Source of the DNA: Prochilodus magdalenae
Taxonomy: Eukaryota > Chordata > Actinopteri > Characiformes > Prochilodontidae
Length of the DNA: 64,000 nt
Assembly (NCBI GenBank): GCA_024036415.1
Contig: JAMWET010000138.1
Coordinates: 62,001-126,000, forward strand
Direction of reading: 5' to 3'
Made by a program: the position numbers and the translations under genes
Notes under the pieces: model-generated
What the model was told of the DNA's origin: nothing
The model's input: the letters and a program-made list of their open reading frames with translations, nothing else
Databases searched by the model: none
Shown: piece by piece, positions 36,040 to 47,600 of the stretch
How positions within the stretch are numbered: the stretch's first letter is position 1
Layout: the number at the start of each line of letters is the position of its first letter

Positions 36040-36530
36040 CCATATATATATGCGGCCATATATTTTGCGGCCAATACAGCGTCAGTTCGTCTTGGGAATG
36101 ACATATACAAGTCCTGCACAGTGGTCAGAGGGATTTTAAGCCATTCTTCTTGCAGGATAGTGGCCAGGTCACTACGTGATGCTGGTGGAGGTTCGTCCTT
36201 CTTGGTGGTATGCTGACATTACCCTGGATACCGTGGCTCTTGATACATCACAAAGACTTGCTGTCTTGGTCACAGATGCGCCAGCAAGACGTGCACCAAC
36301 AGTTTGTCCTCTTTTGAACTCTGGTATGTCACCCATAATGTTGTGTGCATTGCAGTATTTTGAGCAGAACTGTGTTCTTACCTGCTAACTGAACCTTCAC
36401 ACTCTGCTCTTACTGGTGCAATGTGCAATTAATGAAGATTGGCCACCAGGCTGGTCCAATTTAGCCATGAGACCTCCCACAATAAAATGACAGGTGTTTC
36501 AGTTTCATTGTCCGACCCCTGTATATATAT
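36040..36530. mobile_element. Fish DNA-transposon-derived fragment
   Basis: The sequence has the look of an abundant teleost element: AAGCCATTCTTCTTGCAGGA, GGTCACTACGTGATGCTGGT, TGTGTGCATTGCAGTATTTT, GTGCAATGTGCAATTAATGA, CACAATAAAATGACAGGTGT and TTGTCCGACCCCTGTATAT. The right-hand end CCCCTGTATATATA could be the terminus. No ORF is intact and the family was not identified with certainty. Confidence 0.5.
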
Positions 36531-36779
36531 CTATGTATAAATTATGTAAACTTGTACAAATTGTACTCTTGTTTAGTCCCGCCCACAGATCCTGAAGTTA
36601 TAAGAAGTGTTTCAGCCTAAATGGCTGTATCAACAATGCAGAAAACAAGACACCTGGTCAGAACCAAGATGCTTTACATACACCAGTCATAAAAGCAGAA
36701 AATGGGAACAGAGGCTGGAAAATGGTAAATGTAAAATGAATTCTGAGCACTTTATTTAGCTATGAACTGTAGTAAGTGC

Positions 36780-37130
36780 AATAGGTGCTGGGTAGGATTG
36801 ACACTGTGAGACAAGCAAATGATTTAGCCACGATTGCGGACATTCAGTGAGCAGTGATGCCCTCCATGAGACATAGGACATGAATGCAGATCGTTACAAC
36901 TACTGTCCTTAGCACCCCATCAGTGTTGCTAAAGACTGCAGTGGTGTTGACCAAGACCGCCATGGAGTGACTGAGAATGGCAGCGGGTCATCTTCACAAG
37001 TCCCACATAAATCTGTGTGTGGAGGCACCGTGGTCAGCGCCAAGATGAGCAGAACAGTCTGTAATTGTAGAACTGCAAAGAGGTAAATAGAGGTGATAAA
37101 ATAGGCTACAAGCAATTAAACAATTTGGGT
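36780..37130 (+). mobile_element. Mariner/Tc1-like element, internally deleted
   Basis: GGTGCTGGGTAGGATTGACA, GCGGACATTCAGTGAGCAGT and ATGGAGTGACTGAGAATGGC are shared with the other copies; the transposase region is mostly missing. Confidence 0.6.
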
Positions 37131-37999
37131 GCAACCAAAAAATTGTCCAGTTAGAATATACAATATGAACTGTGTTCTCATTTGCTATCCCTGCAGCTTC
37201 AGCTCTCTGTCGTTACCTTTCTGACGACTACAAACAGATGAAGTGGTTCTGATTCTGATGAACGGTGAAACTGTTACCATAGCACCACAAGTACTCCTCT
37301 GGACCTCTAGGCTAGGCTACAGGACTGTATTTTTCTGAGTTTGCTGTCTCTTTAAGAGCACTTTGTAGCTGAGATGCAAGAGAGGAAGGGATGAGACAGG
37401 AGCTCTTAGATCAAGCTGAGGGAATCCCTGGTGCCCGGCATGGTAGCAGCCTCCTTTCAGTCCTCGTGTTTAGACCACCAGCTCAACAACTGACCAAGCC
37501 AAGGAGGTGAGCAAAGCTCAACCTGCTACTGACACATGGGACACTGAGGAGGGCTCTGCAGAGTGATCATCTATCCGAGTCTGGAGTAAACGCTCATCTA
37601 TCGACTTACTGCGGCAGCGCAGGAAGAAAAAAGCTACAGTGAGTGCATGACCTGTACAGTCTGTCTGAACTGCCGGCGTTTATCCATCCATATCCATATC
37701 GTTTAGCTGTTGACACTGAGAATCGGGGATTTTCTGTGTTGCTTGGCGTTTGATGATGCTGAAGAAACGCATAGTTGTTTGGCTGGGTTTTTTGGCGCAA
37801 GTCTGAGAGTCCTTGACTGAGGTTGCATGACGTCATCGGGTGGACTGCGCCACAAATGCCCCTACAGCAGCTCTGAAATTATATATATATATATATATAT
37901 ATGTACACACTATGCAGATTTTTTTATTATTACTATATTAGTAATAATGTTTTGGGAGATATTTCAGATGTGGTAAAAATAATGTCGTGATCTTTTGTC

Positions 38000-38261
38000 A
38001 CATTAACCTAAAACTATGCTTGACAGAAGAAATATGAGAGCCTTTTCATTTACTCTAGCTAAAAAAAAAAGAAATCACATTCAACTACAAATCCCAGCAT
38101 GCAGCGCGGCCTCGTGCAGCCCAAGCCGCAGCTACAGCAGCCCCGTTAGCTGACACTAGTCGTTAGGCTATTAGACACGCCTCGTTTTGGGGGAATTTAC
38201 CGCGGTGAAAGCTCCTGCTTTTCTCTTCACCTCACAGCCTAACTGTACTCTTCTTTTTCAG
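38000..38261 (+). promoter_or_regulatory. sacs: Probable sacs core promoter / first-exon region
   Basis: The stretch contains the ZNF143-type site, then GC-rich sequence with GCCGCAGC, CACGCCTCG and CCGCGGTGAAAGC. Transcription probably starts between about 38120 and 38260. A pyrimidine-AG (TTCTTTTTCAG) at 38251-38261 could be an acceptor for an upstream 5' exon (for example one ending at the donor after 37506), or the pyrimidine run could be part of an initiator. Confidence 0.5.
38084..38108 (+). promoter_or_regulatory. sacs: ZNF143/THAP11-type promoter motif upstream of sacs
   Basis: ACTACAAATCCCAGCATGCA, followed by GCGCG, fits the long SBS/ZNF143-THAP11 consensus (ACTACAATTCCCAGCATGCA.TGCG) with one base difference in the core. 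In vertebrates this motif sits close upstream of transcription starts of housekeeping-type genes. Here it is about 520 bp before the sacs start codon and 150 bp before the leader-exon acceptor, in the most GC-rich stretch of the area. Confidence 0.75.
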
Positions 38262-38604
38262 GACAGACTGGTGGAGTTTGACGAATGTCTGAGAGACGCA
38301 GGGCAGCGTAACTCAATACGGGAATAGCTGGCAGCTCGTTAGACTGCATTGGTACCTCAGTGGAGGCGGGTCCAAGAGGAAAACAGGGCTAAATAAAGCC
38401 TATTACAGCAGCATCATGGGCTGATCCTAACGCCGCTGCCGTGAGCTGAACTGGAACGGAACGGAACGAATAAATGAGGACCGGTGTGGGGATTTAGAGA
38501 GGACAGAGGTGAAGATAACTGAGCCCATAGCCAGAGCGAAGAAGACTGCAGCTGAATGAATGTATACGCAGGAAGGCACATAGGGAGAAACTGGCCGGAA
38601 AGCG
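38262..38604 (+). other. sacs: sacs 5' leader with upstream ORFs
   Basis: Non-coding leader upstream of the sacs ATG. It contains ATGs at 38285 (8 codons then TAA), 38416 (2 codons then TGA), 38474 (7 codons then TAG) and 38556 (overlapping the main start in another frame). The main ATG at 38605 has a strong context (G at -3, G at +4). Confidence 0.6.
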
Positions 38605-38627
38605 ATGGCAGCCAATCACGATCCGTG
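38605..38627 (+). CDS. sacs: sacs coding exon 1 (start)
   Basis: ATG GCA GCC AAT CAC GAT CCG TG then the donor GTAAGA. It encodes MAANHDP plus two bases of Trp8, completed by exon 2. The junction residues W-LVLVTVSH align with the beginning of the human ubiquitin-like domain (RWVPVTVLPG). The very short exon and good Kozak context make the start likely, not certain. Confidence 0.8.
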
Positions 38628-41600
38628 GTAAGACTTCTGTACATGCGACTTCAGAACATGTAGTCAAACATTCTTAACAGAAGATGGTTCTTCAAGGGTT
38701 CTTTAGTAAAGGGAATGGTTCTATGAGTTCTATTTAAACTGTTCCCTTAAATGGTAAAACTGGTTCTTCAGTTGAACAATGTGTTGCATATGCTTCTATA
38801 TAGAACCTTTGTGAAAATGGTTCTGTACAGCGCCAAAAAGGGTTCTTCTGTTGAAGTTTTTTATGACCTTGTCATGCATGTTAATTACTGCAGTAAGAAA
38901 TTTCAACAATAAATACTCTATTACTACTATAATGCAAACCAATAACGAAGATGTCATAACAGGGAGAACCAGTATATGAACACCTTGCTGGCGCTTGGCA
39001 ACAGATTCAGAGTCAGAGCCCTTGTGCAGGAAATAATGGGCATCTGTTGGTAGTATAGAAAGCTACAGCAGCTTCTGTGCATCCTTAGAAAACCCTAGCC
39101 TGGGTTGCAGGTGTTCCACCAGACATGAAAGTATCTGTAAGTGTCTTGCAACAAAGTTGCTTAACAAACTTGGCTACGGTCTGCTTACTTATGCTGAAAG
39201 ACCTGGAGGAATTGCATATTGAAACCACTTTTTAGTGTGCATGAATCTAGACTTCTTATGATGATAGCAAGGAGATCTGCCATGCAGTTTAAGCAGCCTG
39301 GTCTTCTTTGCGAAAGGATAATTTGGTTTGTGTAACAGAGCTAATGTCATAGTAAAAGCCATTCATTTCTATTAAGTGCTTTCCAGAGCATTCACTTAAA
39401 GATTCTCCATCTGTCAAATAAAAAAAATCAGTGGTTTCTGTGCCCTTTTGACCCCAGTAGAAGATACGACCACCCCTGCCCCTGACATTTAACTCTGCCT
39501 TTGACTCTACATAAAGACTACTGTATTTATTCATCCAGCTTTGTGTATAATTAACCAAATATGCAATAACTACTGCAAAGACTAGTTATCGTCCATCAAA
39601 CCAGAGGTGGTTATGGACAATTGGGCAATGTCCTTGCTCTAGCTCTAGTTGATGGGTTCAATCAGGTGTTTGTTAGAAGGAAAATCACCACAGTGTGCCT
39701 GACCCACCCCCTGACTGGAGTTCCCCACCTCTGCATAACATATTTAATGGCTATGCTTATAAATCTGTCATTTGAATAATGATTTTACCCAAGTGTATCT
39801 GTTTGTGCTTTTAGGTTGGTGTTGGTGACAGTCAGCCATGACTATCTTGGCCGTAGGGTCTTTCAAGTCCCTTGGTCTACAGCAGTTCAGGGGATCAAGC
39901 TGCTCATCTATGAAGAAACCAGTTTCCCTGTATGTGAGCAGCAGCTGTTTTATAACGGAAAAGTGGTGAGTAAAAAAAAAGTTTGGTGATGTAGCAAACA
40001 AATACTTCTCCTACTAAGTGTAGTTTTTTTGAATGAACTACAGATGCAAATTTTGGAAAAGTTTGTTCGACCAGTAACGGCCATAATACGTCAGCGATTA
40101 ATTGTTAACTGGTAAACCTAAAATCTAAAAACTGAAAATTAGACACAACCATCAAAACATGTTTAAAAATAAAGTAAAAGCCACTCAGGGCCTCGAATGA
40201 GATTATTAATTTACAGAAACTCCTTATATGGCCAAAACACACTTGTAAAACTAATTCAGCCTCCTTGCATTGTAATCAATGTAGTTGCCTAATTAAAAGG
40301 GTTAGGAATTAAAAAGCCTGTCCTTCATTTTCTTCATTTCCACTCTGAGAAGATCAATCATATGAGTCTGTAAGAATGCTGTCAAGATGCTATGAAAAAA
40401 TGGAAAGTGAATAAAAACACTGCTGGTGTTCTAAAAACAATGGACTGACCACCTCAGTCCAGGCCTCAATGTCTTTGAATGTGTGTGAGATTATTTGGAT
40501 TGTAAGTAGTAAAAAAAAACAACTTCTAAGACTGAACTTAGAGGTGTGGAAAAACTTCCCTTTTTCTTTGGAAGACTGAAAGCAAGTTTTTCCCAAAGAT
40601 GGAAGCGGTAATGACCAAGAGACACAATAAATAATAATATTTCTGTAAAATTCATGTTTTTTGTCTGATGCAGTAAAGTGAGTTCCTTGCAGTAATTTAA
40701 TGGCAGTTTTGACAGGAAATGAAATAAATGAAGGGTCTCTGAGTTTTGCACAGTACTTTATTTATCTTAAAACAGTTTGGCCTGTTTATTAGAGATAATT
40801 ACCGTCTCTTAGGTTGTTGTTACCCAAATTAGAGTCCCTTCATACTGCCCTCTCCGTGTGACCCCAGGCAGCACCCAAATATCTCGGTTTATAATCCACT
40901 ATAACAAAGTGATTCAGAGGTTGAGCAGCTGCCAGGCTGGTTAGAATGTGGCCCATTGTGTTGTTATCTGTACTCAGTCCAGGGTAAGAACTCATGACAC
41001 GCAGATTTGCACTTCTCACGTCTCTGTATAGCACAGCACGCACAGGCAAGTTCATGCCATCCGAATACCCATGCCTCTGTTGTTCGCTCTGTGAAAATGC
41101 ATTGGACTCAAACTAACAAGTAAACACTGTATCTCCGTTTACATTACTTGTAAATGATTGTAAATGATTATGTTTTCCATGTGAGATAATAGAAATGATT
41201 TCTTTAACAACATGGGGCAAACATTTTCTGGGTTCTGGACACACATCTGCACTTATTCTTCATCCATCATGATTTCTATTCAATGTAATGAATATAGTTG
41301 TTGTACTCTTTATGTTATCCCTTTTAGGGACTGATCTTGGTAGAAACACTGTGGGACTATGACCTATTCTCTCAAAACAGTGTCTCTTACCTGAAAACAT
41401 AATCCAGGACACAAAATATCAATTATAAACAAATCTTTTCAGTTCTGAAATTTGATTAGCTGAGCCACCTTTGAAGTCATTGTAAAATATTTGACATGCA
41501 CACCAATGAGAAGAGTGGATTCTGTATTAGGATATTAATAACTGAATATTAATATTAATGCCATGTATATATATATATATATGCAACTGGTTTGGGTTTT

Positions 41601-41634
41601 GATGTACACATACAAATACACACGTGCACATGCA

Positions 41635-41676
<42 letters not shown>

Positions 41677-44600
41677 TGTATACACATACAAATATATAAG
41701 AACACCAGACAAAAGCCATGCATGTTTAAGGTTGTAATTACTTAAAACTCCTGAAGATGGCATTGCGTGAGGGTGATGGGGCTAAAAATACCTGTGGGGT
41801 GTAGGTGATGGGATTCATAGATTGAGAAGAGGTATTACAGTGCAGTGATTGTCTCGTTTGATGTGTGGAAAATTACATTTTGAAATCTGATCTGAGCGTC
41901 CAGATCATCCAGATTGGGAGATGTGTAAAAATCACATAGGAATTGCATTGAACTGCAATCCACCTCCAATTGTGGTTTGGATCTAATTTGTAAAAAATCA
42001 GATTTCATGTAAAAGTGACCCAAATCATTTTTTCTCATCAAGTCTGATATTCTTGGTAGACTGTTCATATTCTCTTTTAAGTGAGATCCATATCTAACCA
42101 GTCTGAACAGATCATGCTTCTTAATCTGACCTGCATGCGCAAAAGAGCAATGCTTTATGTAGCTCATCCAGAGGTAAACAATGGATGTAAGTCCACTCCT
42201 GATTTCATATTTGCCTGTATTGGAAACACGTACACGAAATTTCATTTCCTGACAGCAGGACTGTGAACATGTTCACAGTAAAAGAGGGCATATTGTTCAG
42301 ACCATTTTTGTGTTTGTGTCCTCAGTTTCTTGATTTTTTTTTCTTTGATGCTGGAACTTCATTTACATCACATTCTTTAATTTAATTCAAAATCTTTATG
42401 AACACAGACCCAGTTGAGAAATGCTTTAATTTTTTTGTACAGCAAATTCAGCCCACATTTATGAGGTCTTGGTAGTGTGAAATTATGACCAATGTCAAGC
42501 TGGATTTATATAAAATTAGCCTGAATTTTTGTTGTTGTTGTTTTGTTGTTTAGACTGTTTTGACTTGGTGTGTATTGGATACATATCGAATTTCAGTACC
42601 ACATATGAAAATAGCCCAAATCTGAATTGAAATGATTCAATGATTAAATGTATTTGTGCCATTCATACTTCCACACATATGATGATAAAGACTGGTTGTG
42701 GGCTGCTTTTACCTGCTGTGTAAACATAGCCTTAGTTATGTGTGTGTACACACTGTCCGAGATTAGGAACATTGAGTGTTGAGTCAGAGGATCACCAATA
42801 ATGTGATGCCTTTGGTTAGTGATGACCTCTTCATGCTAGTGTTGAACTGTGTCCATTTCTCATCTACCTCAATCCTACTGTCCTGGGGACACAAGTTATT
42901 TTAGAAAATGATTATGTGAAGTCTCAGTCTTAGGTTTTGTTATTAAAAATATGCATTAAAATACCTCATACGTTCTGTGACTGTACAGTGGGAGGCTATA
43001 CAATATGTACATGCCTAAAGAATATACCGAAGGCTTTACACATTGAATTCTTGACCTGAAGGCCCCGGGGTGAACGTGACCTGAAGGCCTCAGGGTGAAC
43101 GTGACCTGAACTGAAGCAGTTTTCTGACTCGATTACACTACATGCCTGGGCCTAAAGGAGGGAAGCCTCCGTGAATGAAAAGAGCAGGTGGGAGAGACCT
43201 CAGCTAGCTTACTTGTATCTGAATCAAAAATAGTCACAGTCAATGCAGTCCACAGACCTTGGTACAGTCATCCAGAGCACCCTCTGGGACTAGAATGGGG
43301 GTCCACTTAGAGGTAGAGTTGAGCTTAAATAGTTTCTGAGCTTATGAAGAGCTTATTTCCCTACAATTTTTTATGTGTTCTGCTTATGTAACTTCTCTTT
43401 TTTTATTAGATAGTAAAAAGAGTTACCTGTTATCTTGGCACCAGTCCAGCGTCTGTAATAAGCTTGGGAATTTTTAGCTTTTGGTGATTCTTGCTGGAGA
43501 TGCTGTGACAAGTTGGGCTTCCCAGCATGCATTCCTGAAAGTCTTTCAAAGAGTCAGATGCGCCAAACTAAGATAAACTGTTTGACTTCTAGATGTTTTC
43601 TAAGAAAGCAATTATGTAATGTGATATTAATTATTTCTCATTCATAGCCCAGTTAAACTGATAATTCTAAGATTCCCAGAAAGTCAGGATTCACATTTCT
43701 GTATGTGAAAAGCTGATATTTATGATTTGTAGATGGTTAAAAGTTGTCGTTTCCGTAATCCTTTACATTTGGCCACATTTGTATCAGAAGTAATAAAACA
43801 GAAGTAATAACTCCTGTATCTAAGGGTTAATGATGCATTGTGTTTCAGCAGGGATTACCTGAATTGTAGTCAGTTACTGTAATTTTAGAATTTTTATTTG
43901 TACTCTCACAATACATCTGTGGGCTAAAGCTTATATTATAAACCTGCACCATGCTGCGTTTGGGTTTCTCTTGCCATCTTTCATGCTTGTGTTTTAATAC
44001 AATGGGTTATGACCAAAAACAATGGTTGTGTCATCACATGCTTTGCTGTGACGAACTCAGATCTTTGGTAACTTTTAATTGGAATTTTTAGGTCTACTCC
44101 TTTATTATGTGGTTGGTGTAGCTCAGCGAGTAACATCACTACCCACAGTGCCATCTCTACATGTGGGAGACTGGGGTTCAAATCCCGATCTGGGTGACTA
44201 TGCTGTGCTACACCAATAAGAGTCCTTGGGCAAGACTCCTAACACTACATTGGCCTCCCTGTAATCGTTAACCTTGTAAGTCGCTCTGGATAACAACGTC
44301 AGCTAAATGCCCTAAATGTGTTAATCTCTATAATTCCTTCATTTATTCCTTTGTTTTAAAGTAAGCCCAATAAATATTTCCACAGGTAACCCATACGTTA
44401 CACATCCTCTATAGGGAACAAATATGAATATGGGATTGCATTAAAGATTTTATTGCATAGTTTAAATTATGATAAAACTTCAATTGAAAAATGTGCCATC
44501 ATTTTAGACAGGCCACAGTTTTATTTAAATATTAAAATATTTGTTATTTGAAATATTAAAATTGTTTATTTAAAATATAAAATATTTGTACATCGCCGTG

Positions 44601-47600
44601 TGCAGATCTGTGTTCTCTGTAGGATGTGTTAAACTATGTTTTCTTAGAAAACTGACAACAACATGTCATTTGACCGTAGTGCCCAAACCTTTGTATGACT
44701 TTACCTGGGTCACTAGGTCAGTCTGTAACGCCTGACTGAATTGTCACCACCACTGCACAATGAAAATAGTTATTTTAACAGAATTTATAATGAATTAAAA
44801 TGTGCACACCAACCAGCATGTACAACAATATCATATTCAAAACAGAAATGAGTGAATGTAGTATAGCTAATTAATGTGGAAGTGATAAAATCATTTGCTC
44901 TTGTTTCAGTCATAGTAAATGTTGGATTATAATACAGTTGATATAATAACTGCCATTAATGCCGGTCTTGTATGACAAACCAAAGACTAAAATTTCCTGA
45001 TTTTAATGAATATACGGTTATAATCCTGTAAGTGTTGGGCATTTTCAGGGAACGATTGCATCTGCCCTGTTTCATGACTGCAGCATCAGCATTCAGAAGT
45101 AATTGATGTGTGTGGTAATCACTTAAGAGTGGATGGTCTGATGATACGCTCTGATTTGCTTGCTAGATTGAACAGGCTGCAGCTGCATGTGCTGAGCACA
45201 GTGGGTGAGTTAGCAGAAGCTGTAGCTTTCACCTTGCAGAGTCAAAGGCAGCAGCATCTGAGCTGGCCCACTTCCAAGCCTGTGCGTAGATCTGTGGAGG
45301 AAAAAGAGAGAGATTGTATATATCCTGGTGACTCACAGGGTAATTGGAAATACTCTCTAGCTCTTTTGACTTGTCAGAGGGGTTTAAATAAGTGCATCAT
45401 AAAGAATGGTACTGCTGGGAGAGGAGAGAAAAATGCATGGAGAAAGTACTTAGCTAATCACTTGATCCACAAATCCATGCCATTCTGTGCACAGAGCTAC
45501 ATTTGTTGGAGGAGAGATGTTCCGATGCTTAAATGAACTGTGGCTGGTTTATAACTGTCACATTAATGAAGTGTAAATGAGCTGAGTTTAAAAGCAGTCA
45601 CTTCTCTGTTTGTTATCTAAATCCAACCATTCATAATCGAAATAAGCTACACATCTAAATCAGAGTTCTCAGAATACTGGCACATATGGATTGGTTTACT
45701 GTATATAATAATATTAATAATATATGATTAAAGGTCATTTTTGTCACTTTTGTAGATTAATGACAGAGTTGACGTTGGATCCTTGGTACCACAAGGGAGT
45801 CGTGAAATATTCATGACGCTGCACGGACGAGGCCTGAGAGGGGGAGGTGAGATTACGAACACTCTTGTGGGCAGTTAATATGCCAGTGGACGGATGAGCT
45901 CGCCATTTCCCAAATAGATATAAAGCTCGTTTAGAATTCTTGTCAGTTGAAACAAACCTCATAATTAAAGCAGTATTTCTTCTGTTTCCTACATGTAATG
46001 GGTAAGAATGCTGTTACCACCCTCATGCTTTGTTACAGGGAGGTTTGGGCAAACTACTCCACCTTTGGTAGAGTTCCTGAAAGACATTTTACGGCGATAT
46101 CCAGAGGGTGGACAGATACTGAAAGTAAGTGTGATGATGGTCAATATGAAATCAGTTGAAAGCTAGAGGGCCAGATGTACACAGGGGTACCTGAAATTAA
46201 CTTTACACAGGAGTACCTGAAATGAACCTTACACAGGAGTACCTGAAATGAACCTTACACAGGAGCACCTGAAATGAACTTTACACAGGAGCACCTGAAA
46301 TGAACTTTACACAGGAGCACCTGAAATGAACTTTACACAGGAGCACCTGAAATGAACTTTACACAGGAGTACCTGAAATTAACTTTACACAGGAGTACCT
46401 GAAATTAACTTTACACAGGAGTACCTGAAATTAACTTTACACAGGAGCACCTGAAATGAACTTTACACAGGAGCACCTGAAATGAACTTTAAACAGGAGT
46501 ACCTGAAATGAACTTTACACAGGAGTACCTGAAATGAACCTTACACAGGAGTACCTGAAATGAACTTTACACAGGAGTACCTGAAATGAACTTTACACAG
46601 GAGTACCTGAAATTAACCTTACACAGGAGCACCTGAAATGAACTTTACACAGGAGCACCTAAAATGTAATGATTTGACTTACTAAGACTGTGTACAGGAC
46701 TGCATGCTCTCAAGGCATGAGGTTAGAAGACGGCATTATGATTGGTGCTCTTGTTTAGCACAGTGGCTAAAAACTTTGTATACTATTGCTGGGATCTGTT
46801 TTGGGATCCTACCAATGCCACTTAGCAAGAGTGGTCTCTCTTCCTGTTTTTACAGAACAATGCTGGCTGAACACACATGTTCCTTAGATCACGCAGACAC
46901 ATATAGCAGGTAGAGCTATACTACAATGTTGTTTGACCAACAGCTCAAAATAAGATGTGTCTTGTTATTTTGGGTAGCTGTTGTGCAATAGTGGAGAAGT
47001 AGTGTGTGGCAGTTGGCAGAGTGGCAAGCTGGCGAATTTGAAGGAGTGTTATGTTTCAAGTTTGTATTAAAGCCTGTTGTAGACAGATGGTTGTTATAGC
47101 AGTACGTAATAACATTTGCTGCAGTTGTATTCCTCCTTCAGGGATATTAGATCTGCAAATAATCCAGACATGTTTTGTTGACAGTGTGCTGTCATGACTA
47201 TCATTGTCATAAAAAAGTAAACGCCACAGAAAAAGGTACATGATACAAAATGGGAAGTGAGAGGCCAGTATCTTTGAATAGATACACTCAGTTAATCATG
47301 TTGGTGATGCAGAGGTAAAGCAAAACTCATGCCATATTATGTTTGCCTTTTATAGGAGCTGATCCAGAATGCAGAGGATGCAGGAGCGACAGAGGTCAGG
47401 TTTTTGTACGATGAGACTGAATATGGGGTGGAGTCACTTTGGTCACATGATATGGCCCAGTATCAAGGTAACAGTAAATATTTTACCTTAAAGATATACA
47501 ATACTGTGCAAACACCAGAGACTACAAGAGCCATTACATAACAATAAAATTAATACAGAAATGTACATATCAAACCAAGAATTAAGGAACAATAGACCCA

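Larger units (their letters stand above)
33666..38000. other. Repeat-rich intergenic interval between tnfrsf19 and sacs
   Basis: This divergent intergenic region has no recognised exon. It contains two mariner-like copies (34149-34750 on -, 36780-37130 on +), a LINE-tail-like stretch (about 35040-35560), an (AT)n tract (35790-35853), a fish DNA-transposon fragment (36040-36530) and a GT-AG-capable stretch with a possible sacs 5' exon (donor at 37507). Confidence 0.6.
39966..45755 (+). other. sacs: sacs intron 2 (5.8 kb)
   Basis: No confirmed exon. It contains a TGTGCAAAA-type element copy (40390-40760), (AT)n and (CA)n near 41569-41673, a probable DNA-element stretch at about 41830-42740, a duplicated 24-bp word (43056-43112), a tRNA-derived SINE (44111-44315), a repeat end near 44650-44700 and an unexplained ORF (45108-45536). 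Confidence 0.7.

Noticed and set aside
43505..43525. Second ZNF143 motif in sacs intron 2
   Set aside because: Only the central part (TTCCCAGCATGC) matches; it lacks the ACTACA half and promoter context.
44111..44190. tRNA gene, because of good A and B boxes
   Set aside because: The cloverleaf stems do not close and the sequence continues into a SINE body and LINE-like tail.
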